Origin: Chryseobacterium geocarposphaerae
Lineage (GTDB): Bacteria > Bacteroidota > Bacteroidia > Flavobacteriales > Weeksellaceae
NCBI RefSeq assembly: GCF_002797535.1
Contig: NZ_PGFD01000001.1
Span: 2,232,001 to 2,296,000, forward strand
Direction: 5' to 3'
DNA length: 64,000 bases
The notes beneath the pieces are model-generated. The model saw only the letters and a program-made list of their open reading frames with translations, did no database searches and was not told the origin of the DNA. Both the position numbers and the translations under genes were made by a program. The stretch's first letter is position 1, and each line of letters begins with the position of its first letter. Positions 1 to 7,672 of the stretch are shown one piece after another.

Positions 1-2
1 TC

Positions 3-545
3 AATGCCAATTTCAGTAATGAGGAAAGGGAGCAGACTTCCCATTTCTTAAACATCGGATATTGGTTTAATAAAGAGTTCAGGGTAGATTGGGAAAATTC
101 TGTCCATGATATTAAAAACTCCTCCCAACTGTTTGCAACAAGAGATTATCGCTTAAACAATTTTGAAACAAAGCCAAAGGCAACCTATAAATTTACAGAT
201 GCTATACAGGCGGAGCTTTCTTCTGCTTACAGAGAAAAACAGAGAGTAGATGGTGAAGAATTATTAAAGGCCTTCGACGTTACCGGAACAATCCAATGGG
301 AGCGTAAAAAAACATCTATCAGAGGGAATTTTTCATTCATTAATAACGATTTCACAGGAAACAATTTCAGTATTGTGGGAAATCAAATGCTTGATGGACT
401 AAAGCCCGGCAAAAACCAGGTTTGGAGTGTATTTATCCAGCAGGCGATCAATTCTTTCCTTCAGCTAAATTTAACATACGAAGGAAGAAATTCAGGGGAC
501 AGAACCATTCATATCGGAAGTATGCAGGTGAAAGCATCTTTTTGA
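3..545 (+). CDS. C-terminal part of an outer-membrane beta-barrel-like protein (5' end outside window)
   Basis: An open frame runs from the left edge to a TGA at 543-545 and gives 180 residues, with the start beyond the window. The visible part has alternating polar and hydrophobic strands rich in aromatic residues (for example FLNIGYWFNKEFRVDW and SFLQLNLTYEGR). It ends in KASF, a terminal aromatic residue as in many Bacteroidetes outer-membrane barrels. This suggests the last strands of a large outer-membrane protein. I do not recognise the family, and a secreted surface protein cannot be excluded. It is followed by an AT-rich spacer with short repeats. Confidence 0.6.
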   Translation, partial: NANFSNEEREQTSHFLNIGYWFNKEFRVDWENSVHDIKNSSQLFATRDYRLNNFETKPKATYKFTDAIQAELSSAYREKQRVDGEELLKAFDVTGTIQWERKKTSIRGNFSFINNDFTGNNFSIVGNQMLDGLKPGKNQVWSVFIQQAINSFLQLNLTYEGRNSGDRTIHIGSMQVKASF

Positions 546-582
546 GTTGTTAAGATGTTAAATTGCTAAGTCGTTAAGATTG
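544..582. repeat. Left imperfect inverted-repeat flank of the S23-like ORF
   Basis: The segment is built from short words such as gttaag, ttaaattgc and taagtcgttaag. Its reverse complement contains cttaacgactta and gcaatttaac, and the same words recur at 1051-1128 on the other side of the S23-like ORF. The match is imperfect, and the right copy is expanded by tandem repetition. Confidence 0.5.
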
Positions 583-640
583 ATAAAAAAAATCTTTTAA
601 TATCTTTAATATAAAGTAAAAATTTAACAGACAACAATAA

Positions 641-1006
641 GAAAATATATATACCTACTCATTTGAAAAATTAGATGTTTGGCAGAATGCAAAAAGTTTA
701 GTAAAAGATATTTACAAAATTACAAGAACATTTCCGGATGAAGAAAGGTTCGGAATTACTAATCAAATCAGGAGAGCTACAACAAGCATTACTGCGAATA
801 TTGCGGAAGGATTATATAGAAATACTACAAAAGACAAATTAAAGTTCATCAATATTTCATACAGTACAAGTATTGAGGTAATTAATTTTTTAATTCTCTC
901 TTTTGATTTAGAATTTATTCCTGAAGAAAAATATATAGAATTAAGAGAAAAAGCTGAAAAAATCACCAATCAACTTAACGCATTGTATCATTCACTTAAT
1001 ACATAA
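641..1006 (+). pseudogene. Four-helix-bundle protein, S23 (23S rRNA intervening sequence) family, no canonical start codon
   Basis: An uninterrupted frame follows the TAA at 638-640 and ends at the TAA at 1004-1006, giving 121 codons. It translates to the typical S23-family pattern: YSFEKLDVWQNAKSLVKDIY near the start, then RFGITNQIRRATTSITANIAEG, and a C-terminal helix. The family forms small alpha-helical bundles related to the Avd protein of diversity-generating retroelements. Its function outside rRNA intervening sequences is unknown. The frame has no ATG or GTG, and its only TTG lies within the last few codons. Homologues normally start a few residues before YSFEKLDVW, where this sequence reads GAA AAT ATA TAT. 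Either the start was lost by a small deletion or substitution, or a rare start such as ATA or ATT is used. I favour a start-less pseudogene. No rRNA and no reverse transcriptase are nearby. Confidence 0.65.
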
Positions 1007-1050
1007 TTGTTGAGCCGTTAATACTTTGAATGATTGTAACAATAAAAAAT

Positions 1051-1128
1051 AGCGACTCAACGATTCTACAATTTAACGACTTAACGACTTAACGACTTAA
1101 CAATTTAGCAGTTTCACAACTCAACAAC
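1051..1128. repeat. Tandem cttaacga repeats, right flank of the S23-like ORF
   Basis: Three consecutive copies of an 8-base unit (aacgactt) lie around 1075-1100. They are embedded in related words such as caatttagcag and cacaactcaacaac. The segment is the inverted counterpart of 544-582. It ends just before the dusB promoter box. Confidence 0.6.
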
Positions 1129-1136
1129 AAATTCCG

Positions 1137-1144
1137 TATCTTTG
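1137..1144 (+). promoter_or_regulatory. Bacteroidetes -7 box (TATCTTTG) of dusB
   Basis: The box matches TAnnTTTG exactly and is followed by CACC and then the dusB ATG only five bases after the box. No clear -33 TTG lies at the expected spacing. The position predicts a leaderless or nearly leaderless transcript. Confidence 0.55.
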
Positions 1145-1148
1145 CACC

Positions 1149-2147
1149 ATGATAAAAATAGGCAACATAGAACTGCCGGAATTTCCGCTTTTGCTGGCTC
1201 CGATGGAAGATGTGAGTGACCCTCCGTTCAGAAGGCTGTGCAAAATGCATGGCGCAGATTTGATGTATTCAGAGTTTATTTCTTCTGAAGGTTTGATTCG
1301 TGATGCCATCAAGAGTAGAAAAAAGCTTGATATTTTCGATTACGAAAGACCTGTCGGAATTCAGATTTTCGGAGGTGATGAAGAAGCAATGGCCATGTCT
1401 GCAAGAATTGTGGAGACGGTAAATCCTGATTTGGTTGACATCAATTTTGGATGCCCTGTAAAAAAAGTGGTTTGTAAAGGAGCAGGAGCAGGAGTTTTAA
1501 AAGATATCGATCTTATGGTTCGTTTGACCAAAGCCGTGGTAAGTTCCACTCATCTTCCTGTAACGGTAAAAACCCGTTTAGGATGGGACAGCACTTCTAT
1601 TAATATTGATGAGGTTGCTGAACGTCTTCAGGAAACCGGTATCAAAGCATTAACAATACACGCAAGAACGCGTGCCCAAATGTATAAAGGTGAAGCCGAT
1701 TGGGAACATATCTCAAGAATCAAACAAAATCCGAATATTGAAATTCCAATCTTTGGAAACGGAGATATCGATTCTCCTGAAAAGGCTTTGGAATATAAAC
1801 AAAAATACGCCTGCGACGGAATTATGATCGGTCGTGCTGCGATTGGTTACCCTTGGATTTTCAACGAAATCAAACATTTCTTTAAAACAGGAGAGCATTT
1901 ACCTGCTCCAACAATTGAAGACCGATTATTAGCTGTTCGTCAGCACGCAGAATGGAGTGCAGAATGGAAAGGCGAAAGATTAGGGTTGGTTGAAATGAGA
2001 CAACATTACAGCAATTATTTCCGGGGGGTTCCGCATTTCAAGGATTTCAGAAAGAAATTCCTGGAAGTTTTCACTTTAGAGGAAATGGATGCGTTAATTA
2101 AAGAAACTCAAGAATTTTACAACGAATATTTTACTCAACAAGCATAA
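1149..2147 (+). CDS. dusB: tRNA-dihydrouridine synthase, DusB type
   Basis: This FMN- and NADPH-dependent enzyme reduces uridines in the tRNA D-loop to dihydrouridine. It has 332 residues, the usual DusB length. The TIM-barrel FMN domain spans roughly residues 10-245, opening with LAPMEDVSDPPFRRL. The family motif INFGCPVKKVVCKGAGAG at about 98-114 contains the catalytic cysteine (about residue 109). Phosphate-binding GNGDI and IGRAAIGYPWIF motifs lie near 197 and 222. The C-terminal helical tRNA-binding part ends at 332. The ATG follows a -7 box, and a strong hairpin terminator follows the stop. It is monocistronic. Confidence 0.95.
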   Translation: MIKIGNIELPEFPLLLAPMEDVSDPPFRRLCKMHGADLMYSEFISSEGLIRDAIKSRKKLDIFDYERPVGIQIFGGDEEAMAMSARIVETVNPDLVDINFGCPVKKVVCKGAGAGVLKDIDLMVRLTKAVVSSTHLPVTVKTRLGWDSTSINIDEVAERLQETGIKALTIHARTRAQMYKGEADWEHISRIKQNPNIEIPIFGNGDIDSPEKALEYKQKYACDGIMIGRAAIGYPWIFNEIKHFFKTGEHLPAPTIEDRLLAVRQHAEWSAEWKGERLGLVEMRQHYSNYFRGVPHFKDFRKKFLEVFTLEEMDALIKETQEFYNEYFTQQA

Positions 2148-2151
2148 AAGA

Positions 2152-2185
2152 AAAACCCATCAAGTTGATGGGTTTTTCTTTTTTG
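2152..2185. terminator. Hairpin terminator between dusB and deoC
   Basis: The arms aaaaacccatcaa and ttgatgggttttt are perfectly complementary over 2152-2178 and are followed by a T-run. The A-run on the left lets it serve the convergent deoC transcript as well. Confidence 0.85.
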
Positions 2186-2205
2186 TATTAAAAAAATATC
2201 TTTTA

Positions 2206-2949
2206 TTAATATCCTTCCGAAGCAGACTGATTTTTAATTAATGCTAAAGCCGAAGAAGTACCTATCCTTTTTACACCTAGATTAATCATTTTTTCAGCAT
2301 CTTCCGGAGTTCTTACTCCTCCTGCAGCTTTCACAGGAAGTTTACCTGCATTATCCAGCATAATTTTTATTCCTTCAAATGTTGCTCCGTTAGGTTTTCC
2401 ATTCTCAGTTTTATAAAAACCGGTTGAAGATTTTACGAAAATTTTCGACAAATCATTCTCAGAAAAATTTTCTTCTGCCCAGTCGGAAATGTGTTTAGTA
2501 AGATCTGCAATCTGTACATCCGTTAAAGCTGCAATTTCGATAATCCATTTTGCAATTTTATGATGCTGCAGACATAATGTTGTACATTGTACAAACTCTT
2601 CCTTTACTACATTTAAATCTCCTTTCAGATAGGCGTTGTAATTGATGACAAAATCCAGTTCATCTGCTCCGTCTGCAATTGCTTTTGTAGCTTCAGCCAG
2701 TTTTTCATCAACGGAATAGGTTCCTTCATGGAAACCAATAACAGTTCCCACCACAACATTGGATTGTTTTTCCCGAATATACTTTTTGATTTCAGATACA
2801 TAATCAGGGCGAATCATTACGGCAAAAATACCGTTATTAATTGCTTCCTGTGTCAATTCTATATCTTTCTGTAAAGTTTCTTCATCTGAAAGTCCGGACT
2901 GTGCCGGAGTTTTCAAATAAGTGGAATCCAAATATTGCGCAATGTTCAT
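2206..2949 (-). CDS. deoC: Deoxyribose-phosphate aldolase
   Basis: DeoC cleaves 2-deoxyribose 5-phosphate to glyceraldehyde 3-phosphate and acetaldehyde in deoxynucleoside catabolism. The 247-residue TIM barrel shows the class I aldolase residues: ELDFVINY with the aspartate near 99, FVKSSTGF with the Schiff-base lysine near 173, and KAAGGVRT with the second lysine near 207. It lies six bases downstream of an Lrp/AsnC regulator on the same strand, so the two are probably co-transcribed. The ATG at 2949 is the only good start. Confidence 0.95.
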   Translation of the reverse strand: MNIAQYLDSTYLKTPAQSGLSDEETLQKDIELTQEAINNGIFAVMIRPDYVSEIKKYIREKQSNVVVGTVIGFHEGTYSVDEKLAEATKAIADGADELDFVINYNAYLKGDLNVVKEEFVQCTTLCLQHHKIAKWIIEIAALTDVQIADLTKHISDWAEENFSENDLSKIFVKSSTGFYKTENGKPNGATFEGIKIMLDNAGKLPVKAAGGVRTPEDAEKMINLGVKRIGTSSALALIKNQSASEGY

Positions 2950-2955
2950 AATCTG

Positions 2956-3426
2956 TTATACTTTCAGTTGTCTGTAAATACCCTGTTCCAAAGATATGAA
3001 AGTTTCAGTTCTGGTCACTCCTTTTAGCTTCTGAATTTTACTAAGAATTTGCATCAGATGATCATTATCTTTACACAGAACTTTTAGGAAAATAGTATAG
3101 TTTCCGGTTGTATAATGTGCTTCCACCACTTCATTAATATCCCTCAAAGCTTTTACCATATCAGGATAATGACTTGGCTGATCTAAGAAAACGCCGATAT
3201 ATGAAATTACTTTATACCCTATCTTTTTAGGATTTAAAAAAGATATTGAGTTTTCAATAACTTCTGCCTGCTCCAATTTTTTTATCCTTTGATGCACGGC
3301 TGTTGTAGAAATCCCTACATTTTTTGAAATATGTGCTAAAGAGGTTTTGGCATTATCCATCAGCATATGGATAATCTGCTTATCTATGGAGTCTAGATGA
3401 TACGTTGTGTTTTCAGCGTCTTTCAT
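2956..3426 (-). CDS. Lrp/AsnC family transcriptional regulator
   Basis: The protein has 156 residues. An N-terminal winged helix-turn-helix at about 12-60 (DSIDKQIIHMLMDNAKTSLA, then VGISTTAVHQRIKKLE) is followed by an AsnC-type effector domain (RAM fold, about 75-150) ending in VTRTETFISLEQGIYRQLKV. Such proteins are DNA-binding octamers or dimers that sense amino acids or other small ligands. The gene precedes deoC by six bases, which suggests a shared mRNA, but whether it controls deoC cannot be read from the sequence. Confidence 0.9.
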   Translation of the reverse strand: MKDAENTTYHLDSIDKQIIHMLMDNAKTSLAHISKNVGISTTAVHQRIKKLEQAEVIENSISFLNPKKIGYKVISYIGVFLDQPSHYPDMVKALRDINEVVEAHYTTGNYTIFLKVLCKDNDHLMQILSKIQKLKGVTRTETFISLEQGIYRQLKV

Positions 3427-3459
3427 TTTTGTTAAACTTTTACTTGTTTACTTTTATTT

Positions 3460-4407
3460 TTATTTATTATGTTTTCTTAATTCTATGATTACAGGATAAT
3501 GATCACTATAACCACCTAAATAACGGGTTCCTGCATAGGTTCTAAAAGGTCTCCCGCTAAACATTTTATCCCGGCTACTGATTTCTTCGACATTAAAAAC
3601 ATATGCCTCTTCAAAGCCGAGCTCCATACTTTTATTAAAAAAAGACATGGACAATATTATCTGATCAAACAAAAGACCAGATTTGTAATGATAAGTGGAG
3701 TACTTTTTCTCGGTAAATAACTGCCGAAAAGGATTTTCTAAGATTTTACCTGAGGAGGAATCAGATAACATCTCAACTAGATTCTTTTCATCCGGATTCT
3801 CATTGAAATCACCAAACAAAATCACAGATTCATTACGGTTGCTAATAATTTCTACAATTTTACTTTTAATCTCTTTGAGAATAAAATCTCTTTTAGGCTT
3901 ATTGACGTCTTTTTCTCTTTTGGAGGGTAAATGAGCAACAAAAACGTTGATAATTTCATCACTATATTTTATTTTCGAAAAAAGAACATCTCTTGTAGTG
4001 TCATAATCTTCCCTACTCGGATTTCCTCTTTCAAAAAAAAAAGTAATGGCTTCGGAATCTAAAATTTCCACTTTTGATTTGTCATACAGCAATGCTACAT
4101 CTACTTTTCTTTCATCCATAGAATTGTAATGAACAATTCCATAATTTGAATTAAAAGGCTGCATCTGTACAAGTTCTTCTAAAACTTTTCTTCCTGAAAT
4201 TTCAGACAAACCAATGAGGAATGGCAAGGAACCTTTCTTGTCTTTTATAAGCTGAAAAACATGAGAAATTTTGTGTAGCTTATTTTTATATTTCCGCTCG
4301 TCCCAGTTTCTCAATCCTGAATTCGTTGGATCAAGTTTATGTGTGGGGGTCGGATCAGGTAAAAATAAATTTTCTACATTATAAAAAGCTAATAATTCCA
4401 TCAACAT
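3460..4407 (-). CDS. Endonuclease/exonuclease/phosphatase (EEP) family protein
   Basis: The protein has 315 residues with the metal-dependent phosphodiesterase pattern of the EEP superfamily: YNVENLF at the start, IGLSEISG (metal-binding glutamate), VFVAHLPSKRE, LFGDFNENP (catalytic Asp-x-Asn), and GYSDHYPVIIEL (Asp-His pair) at the C-terminus. Flavobacterial proteins of this type are usually called endonucleases, but the substrate is not predictable. No convincing signal peptide is seen. ATG codons at 4407 and 4401 are both possible starts. A 400-base AT-rich gap lies upstream. Confidence 0.85.
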   Translation of the reverse strand: MLMELLAFYNVENLFLPDPTPTHKLDPTNSGLRNWDERKYKNKLHKISHVFQLIKDKKGSLPFLIGLSEISGRKVLEELVQMQPFNSNYGIVHYNSMDERKVDVALLYDKSKVEILDSEAITFFFERGNPSREDYDTTRDVLFSKIKYSDEIINVFVAHLPSKREKDVNKPKRDFILKEIKSKIVEIISNRNESVILFGDFNENPDEKNLVEMLSDSSSGKILENPFRQLFTEKKYSTYHYKSGLLFDQIILSMSFFNKSMELGFEEAYVFNVEEISSRDKMFSGRPFRTYAGTRYLGGYSDHYPVIIELRKHNK

Positions 4408-4812
4408 TCATTTTCAAAACACGGTTCTCCACCTTAAATTCCGAATGTAAATTTATCACTTTTTTACAAATATTATTACCTATTTCACAATTATTTTATG
4501 AAAAACAAAAAAAACAAATCTTCATAATGTGAAAATTAACAATTTAATCATCTGTAGTAGTTTAAATTTTACTTAAAATAGCCAAAATTTTAAATTAATT
4601 TTTCTTCGATCCGATATAATTTTTCATCAATTTTGACGGTTCAGAAATTTCGTAAAAAAATCAAAAATTCTACCTAACAATCACAGGTTTTGTGGTTTTT
4701 TAATCTAAACCAGAGCTTTAAAACGGGATTATTTTACGTTTTTTAGGCTGATTTAAACTTTAATCACTTTTTATTAATTTTTTTTAGAATTTGTTTCAAT
4801 AAAAAACCGGAT
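4408..4812. other. AT-rich intergenic stretch without a recognisable gene
   Basis: There is no ORF with coding character on either strand. The region must hold the promoter of the EEP gene (minus strand) and the trmD terminator at its right end. A weak hairpin-like segment around 4675-4700 (cacaggttttgtg then a T-run) looks like an orphan plus-strand terminator. Confidence 0.6.
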
Positions 4813-4828
4813 TTATAATAAATCCGGT
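4801..4828 (-). terminator. trmD terminator overlapping the end of the gene
   Basis: The arms ACCGGATTTA and TAAATCCGGT are perfectly complementary around a three-base loop. On the minus strand they are followed by a T-run. The hairpin includes the trmD stop codon and its last four sense codons. Confidence 0.75.
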
Positions 4829-5484
4829 CGTTTTTCTTTCGTTATTCTTACAGCTTCGTCATGCCGCCACTCTTCTATTTTACCAAAATTACCACTCAGT
4901 AATACTTTAGGGACTTCTAATCCTTTATATATTTCCGGCCTTGTATAAATAGGCGGTGAAAGAAGGTCATCCTGAAAACTATCCGTTAAAGCACTTTGTT
5001 CGTCATTAAGAACTCCCGGTAAAAGACGGATAACAGAATCTGCAAGCACGCATGCGGCAAGTTCTCCCCCGGTTAAAACATAATCCCCAATAGAAATTTC
5101 TTTAGTGATATGAAGATCTCTTACTCTCTGATCAATTCCTTTATAGTGACCACAAAGGAAAATCAGATTGTTTTTTATAGAAAGTGTATTGGCAATTTTC
5201 TGATTCAAAGTAATACCATCGGGCGTCAAATAAATCACCTCATCATATTCTCTTTGCGATTTCAGCTCAGAAATACATTTATCCAATGGCTCTACCATCA
5301 TTACCATTCCTGCTCCTCCTCCATAAGGCTCATCATCGATCTGCCTGTGTTTATTGATCGCCCAATCCCTAAGATGATGAAAGTGCACTTCTACCAATCC
5401 TTTATCCATTGCTCTTCTTAATATGGAAGTTTGAAATGGACTTTCCATCAATTCTGGAAGTACGCTTATGATATCAATTCTCAT
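4813..5484 (-). CDS. trmD: tRNA (guanine-37-N1)-methyltransferase
   Basis: TrmD methylates G37 of tRNAs using S-adenosylmethionine and prevents +1 frameshifting. It has 223 residues, the family length. SPOUT-knot motifs are clear: [12 protein letters not shown] (52-63), [13 protein letters not shown] (109-121) and [13 protein letters not shown] (131-143), which form the AdoMet-binding trefoil knot. The C-terminal helical tRNA-binding domain ends in EKRPDLL. The start codon overlaps the stop of the NDH-2 gene by four bases (ATGA), implying one mRNA and translational coupling. The usual bacterial rpsP-rimM-trmD-rplS context is absent. Confidence 0.96.
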   Translation of the reverse strand: MRIDIISVLPELMESPFQTSILRRAMDKGLVEVHFHHLRDWAINKHRQIDDEPYGGGAGMVMMVEPLDKCISELKSQREYDEVIYLTPDGITLNQKIANTLSIKNNLIFLCGHYKGIDQRVRDLHITKEISIGDYVLTGGELAACVLADSVIRLLPGVLNDEQSALTDSFQDDLLSPPIYTRPEIYKGLEVPKVLLSGNFGKIEEWRHDEAVRITKEKRPDLL

Positions 5485-6743
5485 TGTAATGTTCCGTTTT
5501 TCTTATTAGGTAAAATAATTAATCTTAATGCTGAATCTTTGTTGAAATAACTCCACATCCAATTAAAAAACACGGCAAGTTTATTTCGAACGCTCAAAAT
5601 TAACATTAAGTGGAGGAACATCCAAAAATACCAGGCCAAGAATCCCTGAAATTTTATAAATGGAAGATCAACAACCGCTCTGTGTTTACCTATTGTTGCT
5701 AATGAGCCTTTGTCATCATACTCATACTCATTCCATTCGCTTATATTTTTCTTCAAAAAGTTCTTCCCCAGATTTTTTGCCTGATTGATTGCGACATTGG
5801 CCACCTGCGGATGACCTTGAGGATATTTCGGAGTCTCCATATAGGCAATATCTCCTATAGCATAAATATTATTATATCCTTTTATTTTATTGTATCGATC
5901 AACAATATATCGGTTTTTCATTAAATTTTCGGCAGGAAAACCATCAATTACATTCCCGGTAACTCCTGCTGCCCAGATCACATTATTTGAAGGAATTTCT
6001 TTTCCGCTTTTCATGTACACTTTATCACCATCATAATCTGTCACATATTCTTCGCTCAGGAAAGTTACTCCCAAATCTTTCAGATATTTTTCAGATTTTT
6101 CCTGAGATTCATTGCTCATTACTGCAAGCGGCTTTTCCGTAGAACTCACCAGGATAATTTTAAGATGATCAAAATTCATATAAGGATAATCTCTCGGGAG
6201 AATATCTTTTTTCATTTCTGCAAAAGCACCGGCAAGTTCCACTCCCGTTGGTCCGCTTCCTACGATGACGATATTCCAGTTTCCGTCATCACTTCTGCTT
6301 TTCTCCAGGATCAGCTTTTCAAACGTCATCAGAACATGGTTTCTGATACTGATGGCTTCCTGGGTATTTTTCATCCCGAAAGCTTTGGATTCCAGATCTT
6401 TGTTCCCAAAAAAATTGGTCTTACAGCCCGTTGCAATAACTAGTTTATCATAAGTAAATTCTGCTCCGTCTGTTATTACTTTATTATGAGCAACATCAAT
6501 CTCCTTGACCTCTGTCAAACGAAATTGTGTGTTTCTGGATTGCTGAAAGATTTTTCTGAACGGAAAAGAAATATTGGAAGGCTCTATCCTGCCACATGCC
6601 ACCTGGTAAAAAAGCGGCTGAAACATATGATGATTTACCCTGTCCAGAACAATAACTTTTTTATTTTTATTGTTCAAAGTTTTTGCAAGTTGCAATCCCG
6701 CAAAACCGCCTCCTATAATGATGATCTTTTCGCGTGTTTCCAT
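5481..6743 (-). CDS. ndh: Type II NADH dehydrogenase (NDH-2, FAD-dependent)
   Basis: This membrane-peripheral flavoprotein passes electrons from NADH to menaquinone without pumping protons. It has 420 residues from the ATG at 6743; the longer frame opens with TTG at 6752 and is less likely. The FAD-binding dinucleotide fold is [14 protein letters not shown] (about 7-20) and the NADH-binding fold is [19 protein letters not shown] (about 160-178). The second FAD motif is YAIGDIAYM near 290. The hydrophobic tail [16 protein letters not shown] near 370-390 fits the membrane-docking helices of NDH-2. It is first in an operon with trmD. A TAAATTTG box lies seven bases before the ATG. Confidence 0.9.
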   Translation of the reverse strand: METREKIIIIGGGFAGLQLAKTLNNKNKKVIVLDRVNHHMFQPLFYQVACGRIEPSNISFPFRKIFQQSRNTQFRLTEVKEIDVAHNKVITDGAEFTYDKLVIATGCKTNFFGNKDLESKAFGMKNTQEAISIRNHVLMTFEKLILEKSRSDDGNWNIVIVGSGPTGVELAGAFAEMKKDILPRDYPYMNFDHLKIILVSSTEKPLAVMSNESQEKSEKYLKDLGVTFLSEEYVTDYDGDKVYMKSGKEIPSNNVIWAAGVTGNVIDGFPAENLMKNRYIVDRYNKIKGYNNIYAIGDIAYMETPKYPQGHPQVANVAINQAKNLGKNFLKKNISEWNEYEYDDKGSLATIGKHRAVVDLPFIKFQGFLAWYFWMFLHLMLILSVRNKLAVFFNWMWSYFNKDSALRLIILPNKKNGTLQ

Positions 6744-6749
6744 ATTACA

Positions 6750-6757
6750 CAAATTTA
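6750..6757 (-). promoter_or_regulatory. -7 box (TAAATTTG) of ndh
   Basis: The minus strand matches TAnnTTTG exactly, and the ATG begins seven bases downstream. No -33 TTG is seen at N19. It would give a leaderless transcript. Confidence 0.4.
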
Positions 6758-6791
6758 CTTATTTTATTTAGTATTTTTTCGCTTAAAAAGC

Positions 6792-6799
6792 TAGTTTTG
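6792..6799 (+). promoter_or_regulatory. -7 box (TAGTTTTG) of the GH25 lysozyme gene
   Basis: The box matches TAnnTTTG exactly, and the chosen ATG lies ten bases downstream. No -33 TTG is evident. Confidence 0.4.
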
Positions 6800-6808
6800 C
6801 AAAACTTT

Positions 6809-7672
6809 ATGAGCCCTAAAAAGTACACCAAAAAGACTGCCAAAAAGATCCATAAAAACCGGCGAAGAAACTATTTTTTTCGTCGCAAAGTTGTATTGGT
6901 ATTGCTTCTTATTGCTCTTATAGGAACCGGATTGTATTTAAAACATTCCATAAGTTATTACTATGCTTTATATTTTAACAAATTTAGACATAAAAAGCTT
7001 CATAATACGGAAACAGAAGCTTTAAGGATCCAAAAAATCCTTTCGGATAACCTTGATAAAACATACGGTTTTGATGTTTCTCATTATCAGAATAAAGAAG
7101 ATATCAGTTGGGACAGCTTAAGTATCGGTAATAAAACCATTCCTTTGGAGTTTGTGGTGATGCGTGCAACTATGGGAAACCGTAATGCGGATAAGCATTT
7201 TGATGAATTCTGGCAACAGGCTAAGAAACATGAACTGATTCGGGGAGCTTACCATTTTTACAGAGCGGATGAAGATCCGGTCATTCAAGCAAATAACTTT
7301 CTGGCAAATGTGCATTTAGAAGAAGGTGACTTACCTCCAATTTTAGACATTGAAAAAATTCCCAGACGAAAATCCAACCAAAAACTGGTAGAGGATTTAA
7401 AAGTCTGGTGTAAGATTGTAGAGGAAAGATACGGAGAGAAACCTATTATTTATACCTATTATCATTATTACAAGGATTTTTTAAAAGGCGAATTTGATGA
7501 TTACCCACTCTGGCTTGCCAACTACAATGATGTTCCTGCTCCGTCTCCCGATGACAGCTGGGATTTCTGGCAGTTTACAGAAAACGGAATTGTACATGGC
7601 ATCAACACCAAAGTAGACCTGGATATCTACAATGGAAATTCCTGGTCTTTAAAAAGACTGACCCTGGATTAA
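6809..7672 (+). CDS. Membrane-anchored glycoside hydrolase family 25 (lysozyme/muramidase)
   Basis: The protein has 287 residues from the ATG at 6809; an in-frame upstream ATG at 6734 would overlap ndh and precede the promoter box. A strongly basic N-terminus (KKYTKKTAKKIHKNRRR) is followed by one membrane helix at about 28-45 (VVLVLLLIALIGTGLYL), so the enzyme is anchored with its catalytic domain in the periplasm. The GH25 domain spans about 85-280, with YGFDVSHYQ, the acidic motif PPILDIEKIP, YTYYHYY and DFWQFTENG. Family members cleave the MurNAc-GlcNAc bond of peptidoglycan. It is divergent from ndh and converges on the next gene, overlapping its stop by two bases. Confidence 0.88.
   Translation: MSPKKYTKKTAKKIHKNRRRNYFFRRKVVLVLLLIALIGTGLYLKHSISYYYALYFNKFRHKKLHNTETEALRIQKILSDNLDKTYGFDVSHYQNKEDISWDSLSIGNKTIPLEFVVMRATMGNRNADKHFDEFWQQAKKHELIRGAYHFYRADEDPVIQANNFLANVHLEEGDLPPILDIEKIPRRKSNQKLVEDLKVWCKIVEERYGEKPIIYTYYHYYKDFLKGEFDDYPLWLANYNDVPAPSPDDSWDFWQFTENGIVHGINTKVDLDIYNGNSWSLKRLTLD

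Noticed and set aside
4675..4700. Hairpin-like segment with T-run in the 4408-4812 gap
   Set aside because: The stem is short and no plus-strand transcript would need it, so it was mentioned only in the gap entry.
6734..6808. Longer N-terminus of the GH25 gene from the ATG at 6734
   Set aside because: It would overlap the start of ndh and precede the -7 box. The ATG at 6809 gives a normal basic region plus membrane anchor.
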